From positions 1 through 45,715 of the forward strand of contig JABIAY010000012.1 in assembly GCA_018653085.1 (NCBI GenBank): a DNA stretch of 45,715 nt. Reading direction: 5' to 3'. The position numbers and the translations under genes are program-made. This DNA comes from Nitrospina sp. (GTDB taxonomy: Bacteria > Nitrospinota > Nitrospinia > Nitrospinales > VA-1). Positions 18,500 through 27,176 of this stretch are shown piece after piece (positions within the stretch are counted from its first letter, which is position 1; each line of letters begins with the position of its first letter). Below the pieces are notes generated by a model. The model saw nothing but the letters and a program-made list of their open reading frames with translations. It made no database searches and was not told where the DNA came from.

Positions 18500-18729
18500 C
18501 GGTTCCCGGTAAAATCATAAGCATTCACGATGATGGCTCTCTAATGAAGATGGGGCAGGTCCGTTTTGGTGGCATTGTCAAAGAGGTGAACCTGGCCTAT
18601 GTTCCTTCAGTCCAAGTGGGGGAGTATGTCATCGTACATGTCGGATTTGCCATCAGTATTTTAAATGAAGAAGAGGCGCAAAAAGTTTTCAGCTATTTGC
18701 AGGAAATCGCGGATGAGGGCGGGCAATGA
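18490..18729 (+). CDS. hypC: Hydrogenase assembly chaperone HypC
   Basis: The 79-residue length and the N-terminus MCLAVPGKI are diagnostic for HypC/HybG. Cys2 binds the Fe(CN)2CO unit after the initiator Met is removed. The [14 protein letters not shown] segment is also typical. It works with HypD to carry the iron ligand precursor to the HydA apoprotein. It overlaps hypF by 10 nt and hypD by 4 nt (ATGA), showing tight translational coupling. Confidence 0.96.
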   Translation: MCLAVPGKIISIHDDGSLMKMGQVRFGGIVKEVNLAYVPSVQVGEYVIVHVGFAISILNEEEAQKVFSYLQEIADEGGQ

Positions 18730-19817
18730 AATTTGTCGATGAATACCGGTCCGGAGAAAGCGTTGGGGAATATTGTCGGGCATTGGCGGAAATCACTACC
18801 CAGCCCTGGACGATTATGGAAATTTGCGGAGGCCAGACACATTCCATCGTCAAGCATGGCATTCAGGAAATGATTCCTCCCGAGCTCACCCTTCTGCATG
18901 GTCCCGGTTGCCCGGTGTGTGTGACTCCGATGGAACTGATCGACCACGCGGTTCATATCGCAAGTCTGTCGAACGTGATCTTTTGTTCCTTCGGCGATAT
19001 GTTGCGGGTGCCCGGATCAGAAAAAGATTTGTTTTCGGTCAAGGCCAAGGGAGGGGATGTTCGTATCGTTTTATCCCCCATGGAGGCACTTGAAATTGCT
19101 AAAGAGTTTCCTGAAAAGGAAGTGGTGTTTTTTGCTATCGGATTTGAAACCACCGCTCCGGCCAATGCCATGGCGATTCATCAGGCGAGACAGGAAAATC
19201 TGAAAAATATTTCCTTTCTGGTTTCGCAGGTAATCGTTCCGCCGGCCATGCGGACTATTTTGGAATTTCCCGATAACAGGGTTCAGGGTTTCCTGGCCGC
19301 AGGCCATGTGTGCACCATCATGGGAACACAGGAATATGAGCCGCTGGCACGGGAGTTTCAGATTCCCATTGTGGTGACAGGGTTTGAGCCTTTGGACATT
19401 GTTCAGGGAATCTATATGTGTGTCCGGCAACTGGAGGCGGGTTGCGCCCAGGTGGAAAACCAGTACTCCCGTGCTGTTAAAAAGGAGGGCAACCTTGCCG
19501 CGCAGAAATTAATTGAGGAAGTTTTTCAAATCGTTCCCCAAAAATGGCGGGGAGTGGGAGAGATTGCCCAAAGTGGTCTCGGTTTGAAAAATTCCTATTC
19601 TGCATTTGATGCCAGCACACGTTTTCTCTTAGAGAGCAGGAGGTGTGAAATCGACTCGCCCTGCATCAGTGGGGAAGTACTGATGGGAATCAAAAAGCCG
19701 GATGAGTGCACGGCTTTTGGAACTTCCTGCACACCAGACTCACCATTTGGGGCTACCATGGTTTCTTCCGAGGGGGCATGTTCCGCTTATTTTCGTTACA
19801 AGCGGGTGGCACCATGA
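18726..19817 (+). CDS. hypD: Hydrogenase maturation iron-sulfur scaffold HypD
   Basis: The 363-residue length is normal for the family. Signature motifs are visible: [14 protein letters not shown] near residue 37, [11 protein letters not shown] near 59, [13 protein letters not shown] near 139, and a C-terminal [23 protein letters not shown] with cysteines of the [4Fe-4S]/redox site. HypD is the scaffold on which Fe(CN)2CO is assembled with HypC and HypE. It overlaps hypC and hypE by 4 nt each. Confidence 0.96.
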   Translation: MKFVDEYRSGESVGEYCRALAEITTQPWTIMEICGGQTHSIVKHGIQEMIPPELTLLHGPGCPVCVTPMELIDHAVHIASLSNVIFCSFGDMLRVPGSEKDLFSVKAKGGDVRIVLSPMEALEIAKEFPEKEVVFFAIGFETTAPANAMAIHQARQENLKNISFLVSQVIVPPAMRTILEFPDNRVQGFLAAGHVCTIMGTQEYEPLAREFQIPIVVTGFEPLDIVQGIYMCVRQLEAGCAQVENQYSRAVKKEGNLAAQKLIEEVFQIVPQKWRGVGEIAQSGLGLKNSYSAFDASTRFLLESRRCEIDSPCISGEVLMGIKKPDECTAFGTSCTPDSPFGATMVSSEGACSAYFRYKRVAP

Positions 19818-20851
19818 CCGAAGAAAACGGGTTTTCCTGTCCGCTACCTTTTCACGAAAATGCTGTGGTGACTCTGGCGCATGGGGGTGGGGGGAGCCTG
19901 ACACACCAGCTTATCGAAAAGATTTTTCGTCCGGCTTTCGACAATCCTGATCTGGAAACCGAACACGATAGTGCCATCATCGAAGTGGGGGCGGGCAAAC
20001 TTGCTTTCACCACCGACTCTTACGTGGTTCAGCCCCTCATTTTCCCCGGTGGGGATATCGGTTCGCTGGCGGTCAATGGCACGGTCAATGACCTGGCCAT
20101 GAGCGGAGCCCGGCCTTTATATTTGTCAGCGGGTTTTATTCTTGAAGAAGGGCTTGCAATGGAAACATTGTGGAGCGTTGTTCAGTCCATGAAACAATCT
20201 GCACTCTCAGCCGGAGTTAAAATCATTACCGGTGACACCAAAGTGGTGGATAAAGGAAAAGGGGATGGGATTTTTATCAACACGTCCGGCATCGGGGTGA
20301 TTGAACAGGGAGTGGCGATTCACCCAAGCCAGATTCAATCCGGTGACGAGATTCTGCTCAGTGGAGATATTGCCCGGCATGGCATGGCGATTTTGTCTGC
20401 GCGAAAGGATTCGGGTTTTCAAAATCAAATTGAAAGTGACTGCGCCTCAGTCGCCGGAGAGGTGCTGAGCCTGCTGGATGCGGGGGTTCGTTGTCTGCGC
20501 GACCTGACCCGAGGGGGTCTGGCCACCGCTCTGATCGAAATTTCCGGGTCGGCAGGAGTTTCCATCGAAATCAACGAGTCGGAAATACCCGTTCAGGAAA
20601 ATGTAAAAGGTGCCTGCGAAATTCTTGGGTTTGATCCACTCTATGTTGCCAATGAAGGCCGGTTTGTGGCATTTGTGAACCCGAAGGATACGGCCCAGGC
20701 GTTGAGTATCATGAAGAAAGCGTCTGCCGATGCCCGGAAGATAGGCCGGGTTACTGAACCTGCAGGGAAAAGAGTAACGCTTAAAACCCGGGCGGGTTCC
20801 AGCCGTATGCTGAATATGTTGAGCGGTGAACAACTGCCGCGAATTTGTTGA
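19814..20851 (+). CDS. hypE: Carbamoyl dehydratase HypE, hydrogenase maturation
   Basis: The start is ATG 19814 (ATGA overlap with hypD); 345 residues. Motifs include [14 protein letters not shown] near residue 18, [17 protein letters not shown], the AIR-synthase-like [15 protein letters not shown], and a C-terminus ending PRIC whose final Cys accepts the carbamoyl group. It dehydrates S-carbamoyl to thiocyanate using ATP. It closes the hydrogenase operon, and the next genes are on the opposite strand. No hypB GTPase gene is found in the window. Confidence 0.96.
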   Translation: MTEENGFSCPLPFHENAVVTLAHGGGGSLTHQLIEKIFRPAFDNPDLETEHDSAIIEVGAGKLAFTTDSYVVQPLIFPGGDIGSLAVNGTVNDLAMSGARPLYLSAGFILEEGLAMETLWSVVQSMKQSALSAGVKIITGDTKVVDKGKGDGIFINTSGIGVIEQGVAIHPSQIQSGDEILLSGDIARHGMAILSARKDSGFQNQIESDCASVAGEVLSLLDAGVRCLRDLTRGGLATALIEISGSAGVSIEINESEIPVQENVKGACEILGFDPLYVANEGRFVAFVNPKDTAQALSIMKKASADARKIGRVTEPAGKRVTLKTRAGSSRMLNMLSGEQLPRIC

Positions 20852-20884
20852 AAAAGCTGAAATCTCTCCTTATGTTCAGGGTGC

Positions 20885-21448
20885 TCAGGAACGTTTCAAA
20901 GTGTTTTTATCGATGTGATGAAACAGTTCGCTCTGGCCCTTGATCTGGAGTTGAGTATCTTCTTCGTAACTGAAACTGTTTGCATCGTGGACGGTGACTT
21001 TCAGTTCATAACGAACCGTTTTGAATTCCCGATCCAGGAACCGGTTGGAACAAATGCCGTAGGTTTCGGAGCCCACCTCCGCCGCCAAATGGAATTCTCG
21101 GGCTCCCGGTTCCACGGTACCCCCAGCGATCACCGTCACCCCACGGGGCACTATGAAACATCGCATCACCTGTTTCTCTGCCGGGTCCCAAAGCCAGTAT
21201 CCCAGCTCTTCATGAAAGGGACTCTCCTCTTTTAACCGCCACGCTGTGGTCGAATATCTCAATCCGTATAGAGCCTGCGCGTGGTTATTCACTGGTCCAA
21301 AAGGATCCAGCACCAGCCGCTCGCGATATTTGTTGATCTCTGTTTTACTGGGGTCATCGTCGGGGGCCGTATCGTCGCCCTTGTCGCCTTCCCATGTTCC
21401 GGCTAACGGGGCCAGAGGCCCAAGGTTTTTTATCAGTTCTTCGCTCAT
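20885..21448 (-). CDS. Nitrobindin-like heme-binding beta-barrel protein (FABP/THAP4-like family)
   Basis: The 187-residue protein has the family N-terminus LGPLAPLAGTWEGDKGDD, where a GTWxG motif opens a 10-stranded barrel, and a C-terminal HHIDKNTLKR segment containing the His region used as heme ligand in nitrobindins. It would be cytoplasmic; there is no signal peptide. Nitrobindins bind ferric heme and react with NO or peroxynitrite. Heme binding here is inferred from family. It is convergent with hypE (33 bp apart). GGGAGG lies 7 nt before the ATG. Confidence 0.75.
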   Translation of the reverse strand: MSEELIKNLGPLAPLAGTWEGDKGDDTAPDDDPSKTEINKYRERLVLDPFGPVNNHAQALYGLRYSTTAWRLKEESPFHEELGYWLWDPAEKQVMRCFIVPRGVTVIAGGTVEPGAREFHLAAEVGSETYGICSNRFLDREFKTVRYELKVTVHDANSFSYEEDTQLQIKGQSELFHHIDKNTLKRS

Positions 21449-21509
21449 GGTTTTGCCTCCCTGTACTATTGTTAGTTTTCAGTTATCCAAGTCTAATTTA
21501 AAATTCTAT

Positions 21510-22271
21510 TTACTTGCTAGAAATACTTTCATGGGCTCGTTGAACCAGCGCGTCAACGATCCACTCATGATGTTTGAGGCAGGAGGCTTTGAGAAATTCT
21601 GTGTTGGGGTATTTCTCCTGCAACGTATCGGCGAGGGTGTGCACCCGTTTGACCCAGACTCCTGAGAACAAAAAAAACGGCAATAGAATGACGCGGTGAA
21701 ATTCTTGTGGCATGAGTTTCTCCAGCGACTCTTCCAGAGAATCCTGAGAACTCCCGGCGAAGTGGATACCGGTTTTGCCGAAACCCAGTTTTTCACCTAG
21801 CAGATGAAAACTTTTTTCGACCTGAGAGTTGTAATCATGGCTTCCATGGGCAACGGTCATGAACAATGTCTTGGACCGGGCAATGGATTTTTGCGAGAAA
21901 TTCTCGGCTTCCTCGATCCGTTCCCGGCAGACTGCCATAACCTGAGGTTGTGTTCCCAAAGGCTCGGCAAAGTGAGTATTGGGGTGATCGCCGACAGCAT
22001 TCGGGATATCCCTTTGACTGTGTTCACCGGGCAATAAAATGCCGGGTAATATAATAAGGTACTTAATGCCATCAAGATGGCAGGCGGACAAAGCTTCGGT
22101 GACAGAGGGTTTGGCAAATTCCAAAAAACCGTATTCCGTGGTGCGGCAAATTTTTCTTTCGCGCAATTTTTTCCACAGGGTAAGGAATTCCTCAATGCCT
22201 TCTGGGTCCCGGCTTCCGTGACCGATGAGACAGATGGCGTATGAATGCCGATCATCTGTAAAACTGTTCAT
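21510..22271 (-). CDS. CbiX/SirB-type sirohydrochlorin chelatase, two-domain
   Basis: The protein has 253 residues from ATG 22271; the longer open frame runs back into the divergent promoter region. Two homologous chelatase halves are visible: ICLIGHGSRDPEGIEEF near residue 13 and FMTVAHGSHDYNSQVEKSF near 142. Each carries the conserved metal-binding His in the (G/A)HGS motif. Between them lies the LPGILLPGEHSQRDIP segment. Members insert Co2+ or Fe2+ into sirohydrochlorin for cobalamin or siroheme. The metal cannot be decided here, and no cobalamin or siroheme genes are adjacent. It is transcribed divergently from the methyltransferase gene. Confidence 0.85.
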   Translation of the reverse strand: MNSFTDDRHSYAICLIGHGSRDPEGIEEFLTLWKKLRERKICRTTEYGFLEFAKPSVTEALSACHLDGIKYLIILPGILLPGEHSQRDIPNAVGDHPNTHFAEPLGTQPQVMAVCRERIEEAENFSQKSIARSKTLFMTVAHGSHDYNSQVEKSFHLLGEKLGFGKTGIHFAGSSQDSLEESLEKLMPQEFHRVILLPFFLFSGVWVKRVHTLADTLQEKYPNTEFLKASCLKHHEWIVDALVQRAHESISSK

Positions 22272-22281
22272 GCTGGGTTGT

Positions 22282-22312
22282 TTATTCTGTAGAATAATAT
22301 TGTTATTAATAA
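22282..22312. promoter_or_regulatory. AT-rich palindromes in divergent promoter region
   Basis: The 76 bp between the divergent chelatase and methyltransferase genes holds a 7-2-7 perfect inverted repeat (22282-22297, arms TTATTCT and AGAATAA) and a perfect 10 bp palindrome TTATTAATAA (22303-22312). They sit where promoters for both genes must lie, so a shared repressor or activator site is plausible. No specific regulator is recognised. Confidence 0.4.
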
Positions 22313-22347
22313 TAGCTGGTAAATGAATAAAAAGTGAGAGGAATGTT

Positions 22348-23136
22348 ATGGCTTCATCCTGGCCTTTGCCTGAAAACGATCCATGGTCCACCCCTTTTGC
22401 ACAACTGTTGATGCATCATCTGGAATTGCAACCGGGTGACACGGTGCTGGATATTGCCGCAGGGGGTGGTGTCCCCGCGTTTCATCTGGCGGAACAGGTT
22501 GGGCCCAACGGTAAGGTTCTGGCAGTTGACATCCATCAGGGTCAGGTGGTTCGCTCCCGATCAATTCAGGGCCAGCATATGCCCTGGTTGCAGTTTGAGG
22601 TGGGGGATATGCGCGTTTTGCCACCGACGCTTCCCCGTTTTAATCGAATTACCGGGAACCTGTCATTCATGTTTTTTCGCCCAAATCGTTTTGAGGCTCT
22701 TAAAAATCTGGTTCAGTTCTTAAAACCCGGCGGGCAAATTGTGCTGACCTTTCCTTCGTTGGGAACCTTTGACTCTTTATGGGTCCGGGTGGACGAGGAG
22801 ATGAAACAGAGGAACTTGCTAAAAGAGCGAGGTGCATTGGTTGAATATCTGGAGGAGCGCCCCTCCGCCAACCAGGCAAAACAATGGCTGGAGGAGTTGG
22901 GTTTGGAGCGGGTCGAGGTGACCGAATGGCCGTTAGAAATTTTTACCGGACCGGGCCGGGAATTTCTGGAGCATCCGCTTTTGCGGGGAGGGTTTCTGGA
23001 TGATATTTATGAATGTTTTGAAGATCAGAGTCTGGCCCATGAGTTTATGGAAGATCTGTCTCAGGATGTAGGCCGTTTCACGCCTCTTCTCGCACAGAGA
23101 TGTGCCATGTCCGGGTTTCTTCCGGGCCAAAAATAA
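22348..23136 (+). CDS. Class I SAM-dependent methyltransferase
   Basis: The 262-residue protein has motif I VLDIAAGGGVPAFHLA near residue 35, the acidic end of strand 2 in VLAVDIHQGQ, a GDMRVLP motif near 88 and LKPGGQIVLTFPS near 127. The layout is like UbiE/Coq5-type small-molecule methyltransferases. The C-terminal 120 residues are helical and unplaced. GAGAGG precedes the ATG. The substrate is unknown. The divergent chelatase gene could hint at tetrapyrrole chemistry, but that is weak inference. Confidence 0.8.
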   Translation: MASSWPLPENDPWSTPFAQLLMHHLELQPGDTVLDIAAGGGVPAFHLAEQVGPNGKVLAVDIHQGQVVRSRSIQGQHMPWLQFEVGDMRVLPPTLPRFNRITGNLSFMFFRPNRFEALKNLVQFLKPGGQIVLTFPSLGTFDSLWVRVDEEMKQRNLLKERGALVEYLEERPSANQAKQWLEELGLERVEVTEWPLEIFTGPGREFLEHPLLRGGFLDDIYECFEDQSLAHEFMEDLSQDVGRFTPLLAQRCAMSGFLPGQK

Positions 23137-23169
23137 CCCGATTTTCGCGCATTAATGGTAGGATCGCCT

Positions 23170-23508
23170 ATGGATGCTGAAGCTCGAGCCGAACTAAAAA
23201 AGAAAATCGTGGCAGAGATCGAGGTGCAAAAGCACTTGATCGAAAGTTTCACTTTAACCTCCAAACCGGTTGCGCCGGACAACGCCATAGGCCGTCTTAC
23301 CCGCATGGAGGCCATCAGCAGTCAGGGAATCAGCGAGGCTTCTCTAAATTCGTCCCAGGTCAAACTGGTCAAGCTTGAAAAAGCCCTGAGCAAAGTGGAC
23401 TTGCCTGAATTTGGAATTTGTAAGCGCTGTTCAAATCCGATCCCAGAAGGTCGCATCATGCTCATGCCGGAAAATGTGCTGTGCGTTTCCTGCGCAGAAA
23501 AAAAATAA
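23170..23508 (+). CDS. DksA/TraR-type zinc finger protein
   Basis: The protein has 112 residues from ATG 23170, preceded by AGGA at a good distance; an upstream ATG at 23155 lacks such a signal. An N-terminal helical region (to about residue 75) resembles a coiled coil. The C-terminal zinc finger has Cys pairs CKRC and CVSC separated by 17 residues. Such proteins either act on RNA polymerase with ppGpp (DksA) or are shorter TraR/YbiI-like relatives. Length is intermediate, and the acidic DxxDxA coiled-coil tip of DksA is not evident, so the function may differ. Confidence 0.8.
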   Translation: MDAEARAELKKKIVAEIEVQKHLIESFTLTSKPVAPDNAIGRLTRMEAISSQGISEASLNSSQVKLVKLEKALSKVDLPEFGICKRCSNPIPEGRIMLMPENVLCVSCAEKK

Positions 23509-23529
23509 GAGGATTGCTGAAAATTATCT

Positions 23530-23564
23530 GCGGCCATGAGTGGCCCTTTGTTTTAACGGGCCGC
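23530..23564 (+). terminator. Possible hairpin terminator after the zinc finger gene
   Basis: GCGGCC at 23530-23535 can pair with GGCCGC at 23559-23564. Alternatively GGCCC (23542-23546) can pair with GGGCC (23558-23562) around a T-rich loop. The two pairings exclude each other. No good U-tract follows, so termination is uncertain. Confidence 0.3.
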
Positions 23565-23639
23565 GAATTGCCTGGCCATAAAGTGTCGAATTACCAGAGG
23601 CACCTTTAAAAACCCATCATTGCAGACAGGACACTCGTA

Positions 23640-24692
23640 TTGACTGAACAGGTGCATGAAAATTTTCCGCAGGGGCAGGTGGATTTTCTGGTAGGCGGAG
23701 CGCGGGACCTGGTGAAAGATTTGTTTCGGCGGAACCCCCTTATTTACTGGGGGGATTTTTTATTCAGCACTCTTTTGGGGTGGGGTGCTTTTGTGCTGGC
23801 TCTAAAGGCTCCTGTTTTTTCTTCCCGGCAAATTCTTTTTGTGGGCATTTCCTGTCTGGCATTGTACCGGGCAGTTTTGTTCATCCATGAAATTGCCCAT
23901 TTTAAAAAAGGGACCTTCAAGGTATTTCGTTGGGTTTGGAATATGCTTTGTGGTTTTCCTTTTATGATTCCTGTTTTTCTTTATCAGTCCGTTCATTTCG
24001 ATCACCATAAACAGAATTTTTATGGAACCCAAAAAGATGGGGAATATTTCCCTTTTGCTTTGAAGGGAAGAAAATGGATTATCATTCATATTCTGTTTTC
24101 ATTTCTGGTGCCCATTTTATTTTTGGCGCGTTTTGCGATTTTAGCACCGCTATCTTTGGCCGATAAGAGATTGAGAACATTCCTGATGGTCAGGATGTCG
24201 GCGTTGGTCATCGATTTGGATTACCGGCGACCGGAGTCTTCCTGGAAGAATCTGGAAGGCTGGAAAATTCAAGAGTTTCTGACATTTTTGATGGCCTGGG
24301 TTTTTATCGGGGCAGTCGTAGCAAAAATTATTCCAGCGATGACCCTGTACCTGTGGTACTGTGTTACTGCCTTGATTTTTATGGTTAACTCCATTAGAAC
24401 CCTGGCGGCTCACCGCTACCAAAACCCCGAGGAAAATGTGATGAGCCACCCAAACCAGATGCTGGACTCGGTTAATATTCCCGGAATTGGGTGGGTGACT
24501 TCTTTATGGGCACCGGTGGGGCTTCGCTTTCATGCAACGCATCACTTGTTTCCTGACTTGCCTTATTACGTTTTAGAGGAGGCACACCGTCGGCTGATTC
24601 AGGATCAGGGAAAAAACTCCTTGTACGGTCAAACGGTTTGTTCGGGATTGTTTCCTGCGCTAAACCAGTTGTGGAAACATGCCGATAGGTAA
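23640..24692 (+). CDS. Membrane fatty acid (or sphingoid) desaturase/hydroxylase
   Basis: This 350-residue integral membrane protein has the three histidine boxes of the fatty-acid desaturase superfamily: HEIAH near residue 83, HFDHH near 121 and HATHH near 300. At least four to six hydrophobic segments surround them. The di-iron site would introduce a double bond or hydroxyl into an acyl chain using O2. The likely start is TTG 23640; no ATG lies before the conserved region, and AGGA precedes by about 9 nt. It is 40 bp upstream of the oxoamine synthase, so it may act on a sphingoid base, ceramide or its acyl chain; ordinary phospholipid desaturation is equally possible. Confidence 0.87.
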   Translation: MTEQVHENFPQGQVDFLVGGARDLVKDLFRRNPLIYWGDFLFSTLLGWGAFVLALKAPVFSSRQILFVGISCLALYRAVLFIHEIAHFKKGTFKVFRWVWNMLCGFPFMIPVFLYQSVHFDHHKQNFYGTQKDGEYFPFALKGRKWIIIHILFSFLVPILFLARFAILAPLSLADKRLRTFLMVRMSALVIDLDYRRPESSWKNLEGWKIQEFLTFLMAWVFIGAVVAKIIPAMTLYLWYCVTALIFMVNSIRTLAAHRYQNPEENVMSHPNQMLDSVNIPGIGWVTSLWAPVGLRFHATHHLFPDLPYYVLEEAHRRLIQDQGKNSLYGQTVCSGLFPALNQLWKHADR

Positions 24693-24732
24693 ATTTTAGA
24701 TTTCATTACTTAAAATTTCTGGCGAGAAACTT

Positions 24733-26061
24733 ATGACAAAACCTTTTACTCTGGGCAATGAGTTCGAAGATGAAGATCCTTCTCATTTGAAGAAGAGCAA
24801 AATCATTTCCTCGTTAAAAGAGAAGTTTGACTTTGAGAATTCCCACCTGCGTCCACCCAGCAGTAAGGAGAAAGGGATTCTGGCAAAATGCTTTGGCTAT
24901 TTTGCTCCGGAGCAGGCCAAGGAACTGGGGATTTACCCGTATTTCAAGGAAGTCCAGGAGATTGATGGATGCCATGTTGTCATTGACGGGAAGAAAGCCA
25001 TTTCTGTGGCCACCAATAATTATCTCGGGCTGGCGCAGGAACCGCGTGTGGTTGAGGCCGGTCGGGATGCGTTGGAAAAATTTGGCATTGGTTGCACTGG
25101 CAGTCGTTTTCTCAATGGCACCTTTAATCTGCATAAGACTCTGGAAAGGGAGCTATCTTCGTTCCTGAACCGGGAAGATGCCATTGTCATGTCTACGGGG
25201 TTCCAGGCAAACCAGGGAACCATTGCCTGCCTGCTGGGGAGGAGGGATGTAGCTTTTTCGGACCGGGAAAACCATGCCAGTATTTATGAAGGGTGTAGCG
25301 TGGCACCGGGAAAGACGGTTCGCTATTACCACAATGACATGGACCATCTGGAATACTACTTGAAAAAATATTCGGATGTTGAGGGTAAGATTATTATCAC
25401 CGACAGTGTATTCAGTATGAGCGGTGATATTGCCAACCTTCCGGCCATTGTGAAACTGGCGAAAGACTATGGAGCCAGCGTCATGGTTGATGAAGCTCAT
25501 GGTCTGGGTGTCCTGGGTGAAAATGGCAGGGGCATTGCCAGCTACTACAACGTGGAAGATGAAATAGATATTTATATGGGAACGTTCTCCAAAAGTCTGG
25601 GGTCTATCGGCGGATTTATTTCTGCAAAGTCCAAGATCATCGAGTTCATTCGCCATAAAGCCTCGGCGTTTATTTTTACTGCGGCCCTGCCGCCTGCATC
25701 GGTTGCCGGGGTTATTGCGGGCTTGGATATCATGATTAATGAGCCGGAACGCATCAGCCGCTTGCGGGAAAACACTGCTTATATCAAAAGGGGATTTTTT
25801 GATATGGGCTTTCAAGTAAATAACAACTCCATTCCTATTGTCCCCATAAAAATAGGAGAAGAAGCCCTGACGCTTTATATGAACAGGCTCCTGTTTGATG
25901 ATGGGATTTTTGCGGGGGTTGCGGTGTCGCCGGTTGTGCCGCATCTCAATGCCATGATTCGGACCAGCTACACCTCTGTCCATGATCAGGAAGATCTTGA
26001 TAAAGTTCTCGACTCATTCAGAAGACTGGGAACCAAGCTGGGCATTATTCCCAAGGAATAA
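24733..26061 (+). CDS. Alpha-oxoamine synthase, probable serine palmitoyltransferase
   Basis: This 442-residue PLP enzyme of the KAPA synthase/Kbl/SPT family has TNNYLGLA near residue 97, CTGSRFLNGT, the cofactor-stacking His in DRENHASIY near 180, DEAHGLGVLG near 254 and the Schiff-base Lys287 in TFSKSLGSIGG. An N-terminal extension of about 90 residues precedes the core. The family condenses an acyl-CoA or acyl-ACP with Gly, Ala or Ser. No biotin genes (bioA, bioB or bioD) are adjacent. A large GNAT, a reductase and a CDP-alcohol phosphotransferase follow with overlaps. Serine plus palmitoyl donor to 3-ketodihydrosphingosine is therefore the best guess. Glycine C-acetyltransferase or KAPA synthase cannot be excluded from sequence alone. 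Confidence 0.85.
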   Translation: MTKPFTLGNEFEDEDPSHLKKSKIISSLKEKFDFENSHLRPPSSKEKGILAKCFGYFAPEQAKELGIYPYFKEVQEIDGCHVVIDGKKAISVATNNYLGLAQEPRVVEAGRDALEKFGIGCTGSRFLNGTFNLHKTLERELSSFLNREDAIVMSTGFQANQGTIACLLGRRDVAFSDRENHASIYEGCSVAPGKTVRYYHNDMDHLEYYLKKYSDVEGKIIITDSVFSMSGDIANLPAIVKLAKDYGASVMVDEAHGLGVLGENGRGIASYYNVEDEIDIYMGTFSKSLGSIGGFISAKSKIIEFIRHKASAFIFTAALPPASVAGVIAGLDIMINEPERISRLRENTAYIKRGFFDMGFQVNNNSIPIVPIKIGEEALTLYMNRLLFDDGIFAGVAVSPVVPHLNAMIRTSYTSVHDQEDLDKVLDSFRRLGTKLGIIPKE

Positions 26062-27176
26062 TGGGCCTCATCAAGGTTGAAACCCCTCGGGACCTGGAAC
26101 GTTTCGTTCGCCTTCCCTGGAAAATTTATAAAGACCAGCCATGCTGGGTTCCCCCTCTTATCTGGGAACGTAAAAAGTTCCTGAATCCTGACAGCAATCC
26201 CTTTTTCGAGCATGCCGAAGTCGAGCTCTTTCTGGCGCTGGACGCAGGTCAGTCACCGGTAGGGCGGATCGCCCTGATTCATGACCGGAACTATCAGGAA
26301 CTTCACCCGGAACCTGTCGGAATGTTCGGCATGTTTGAGTCGGTGGATGATCCGACGATCTCCCATCTTTTGTTAGACAAGGCTTATCAGTGGTGTCAGG
26401 AGAAAGGGTTTGCCCGCCTCATGGGACCGATGAACCTGTCGACCAATCACGAGTGCGGCTTGCTGATCGAGGGGTTTGATTCTCCGCCGATGTTTGGCAT
26501 TCCCTACAACCCGGAATACTATCGAGAACATTTTGCGGCCTGGGGCCTTGAAAAAGCCCAGGACCTCGTGGCCATGCGGCTGGATTTCATCAAGGTTCCG
26601 GATTATCTGGAGCGGGCCGCAGTAAAACTGAAACAAAGAAATCACTTCACCATCAGATGTTTGGATCTCAGTCAGTTTGAAAAGGAACTTGCCGTTCTTT
26701 GGGATATCTATAACTCGGCATGGAGTTCGAACTGGGGATTCGTGCCGATGACACAAAAAGAATTTGAGTTTTCTGCGCGGGAAATGAAATCCTTTGTGCA
26801 ACCCGAATTTTGTTTGATAGCCGAAGTCAAAGGCGAGCCAGCGGGGTTTTCCCTGGTCTTGCCAGATGTCAATCAGGTCCTGAAAGAATTGGATGGGAGG
26901 CTCTTTCCCTTTGGCTGGGCCCGGTTCTTATGGCAGAAAAATAAAATTGACGCTTACCGGGTGCCGATGCTCGGGGTGAAGAAAAAATTTCGCAGGTTGG
27001 GCATTGATGCCTGGTTTTATTATGAAATCTATAAGATGTTTCTGGAAAAAAAGATAGAATGGTGTGAGCTGTCCTGGTTGCTGGAGGACAATAAAAGCAT
27101 TATTGATCCGATGCACCGGATAGGAGGAAAAATTTATAAAAGACACCGCATCTATGAACGGTCTATCGCATCTTAA
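26061..27176 (+). CDS. GNAT-fold acyltransferase, candidate bacterial ceramide synthase (bCerS-like)
   Basis: The 371-residue protein opens VETPRDLERFVRLPWKIYKD and continues with WVPPLIWERKKFL and NPFFEHAEVELFLA. This pattern belongs to large GNAT-related proteins that flank spt genes, such as the Caulobacter ceramide synthase. A GNAT core is suggested by GEPAGFSLVLPD near residue 255 and MLGVKKKFRRLGIDAWF near 298, where the region before RRLG resembles motif A. Expected role: N-acylation of 3-ketodihydrosphingosine with an acyl-CoA. It overlaps the oxoamine synthase by 1 nt (TAATG) and the reductase by 23 nt. Assignment rests mainly on recalled family character and on gene order. Confidence 0.75.
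   Translation: MGLIKVETPRDLERFVRLPWKIYKDQPCWVPPLIWERKKFLNPDSNPFFEHAEVELFLALDAGQSPVGRIALIHDRNYQELHPEPVGMFGMFESVDDPTISHLLLDKAYQWCQEKGFARLMGPMNLSTNHECGLLIEGFDSPPMFGIPYNPEYYREHFAAWGLEKAQDLVAMRLDFIKVPDYLERAAVKLKQRNHFTIRCLDLSQFEKELAVLWDIYNSAWSSNWGFVPMTQKEFEFSAREMKSFVQPEFCLIAEVKGEPAGFSLVLPDVNQVLKELDGRLFPFGWARFLWQKNKIDAYRVPMLGVKKKFRRLGIDAWFYYEIYKMFLEKKIEWCELSWLLEDNKSIIDPMHRIGGKIYKRHRIYERSIAS

Noticed and set aside
25153-25983. 276-codon - strand open frame inside the oxoamine synthase gene
   Set aside because: The opposite strand encodes all PLP-enzyme motifs; the antisense translation shows no recognisable domain.
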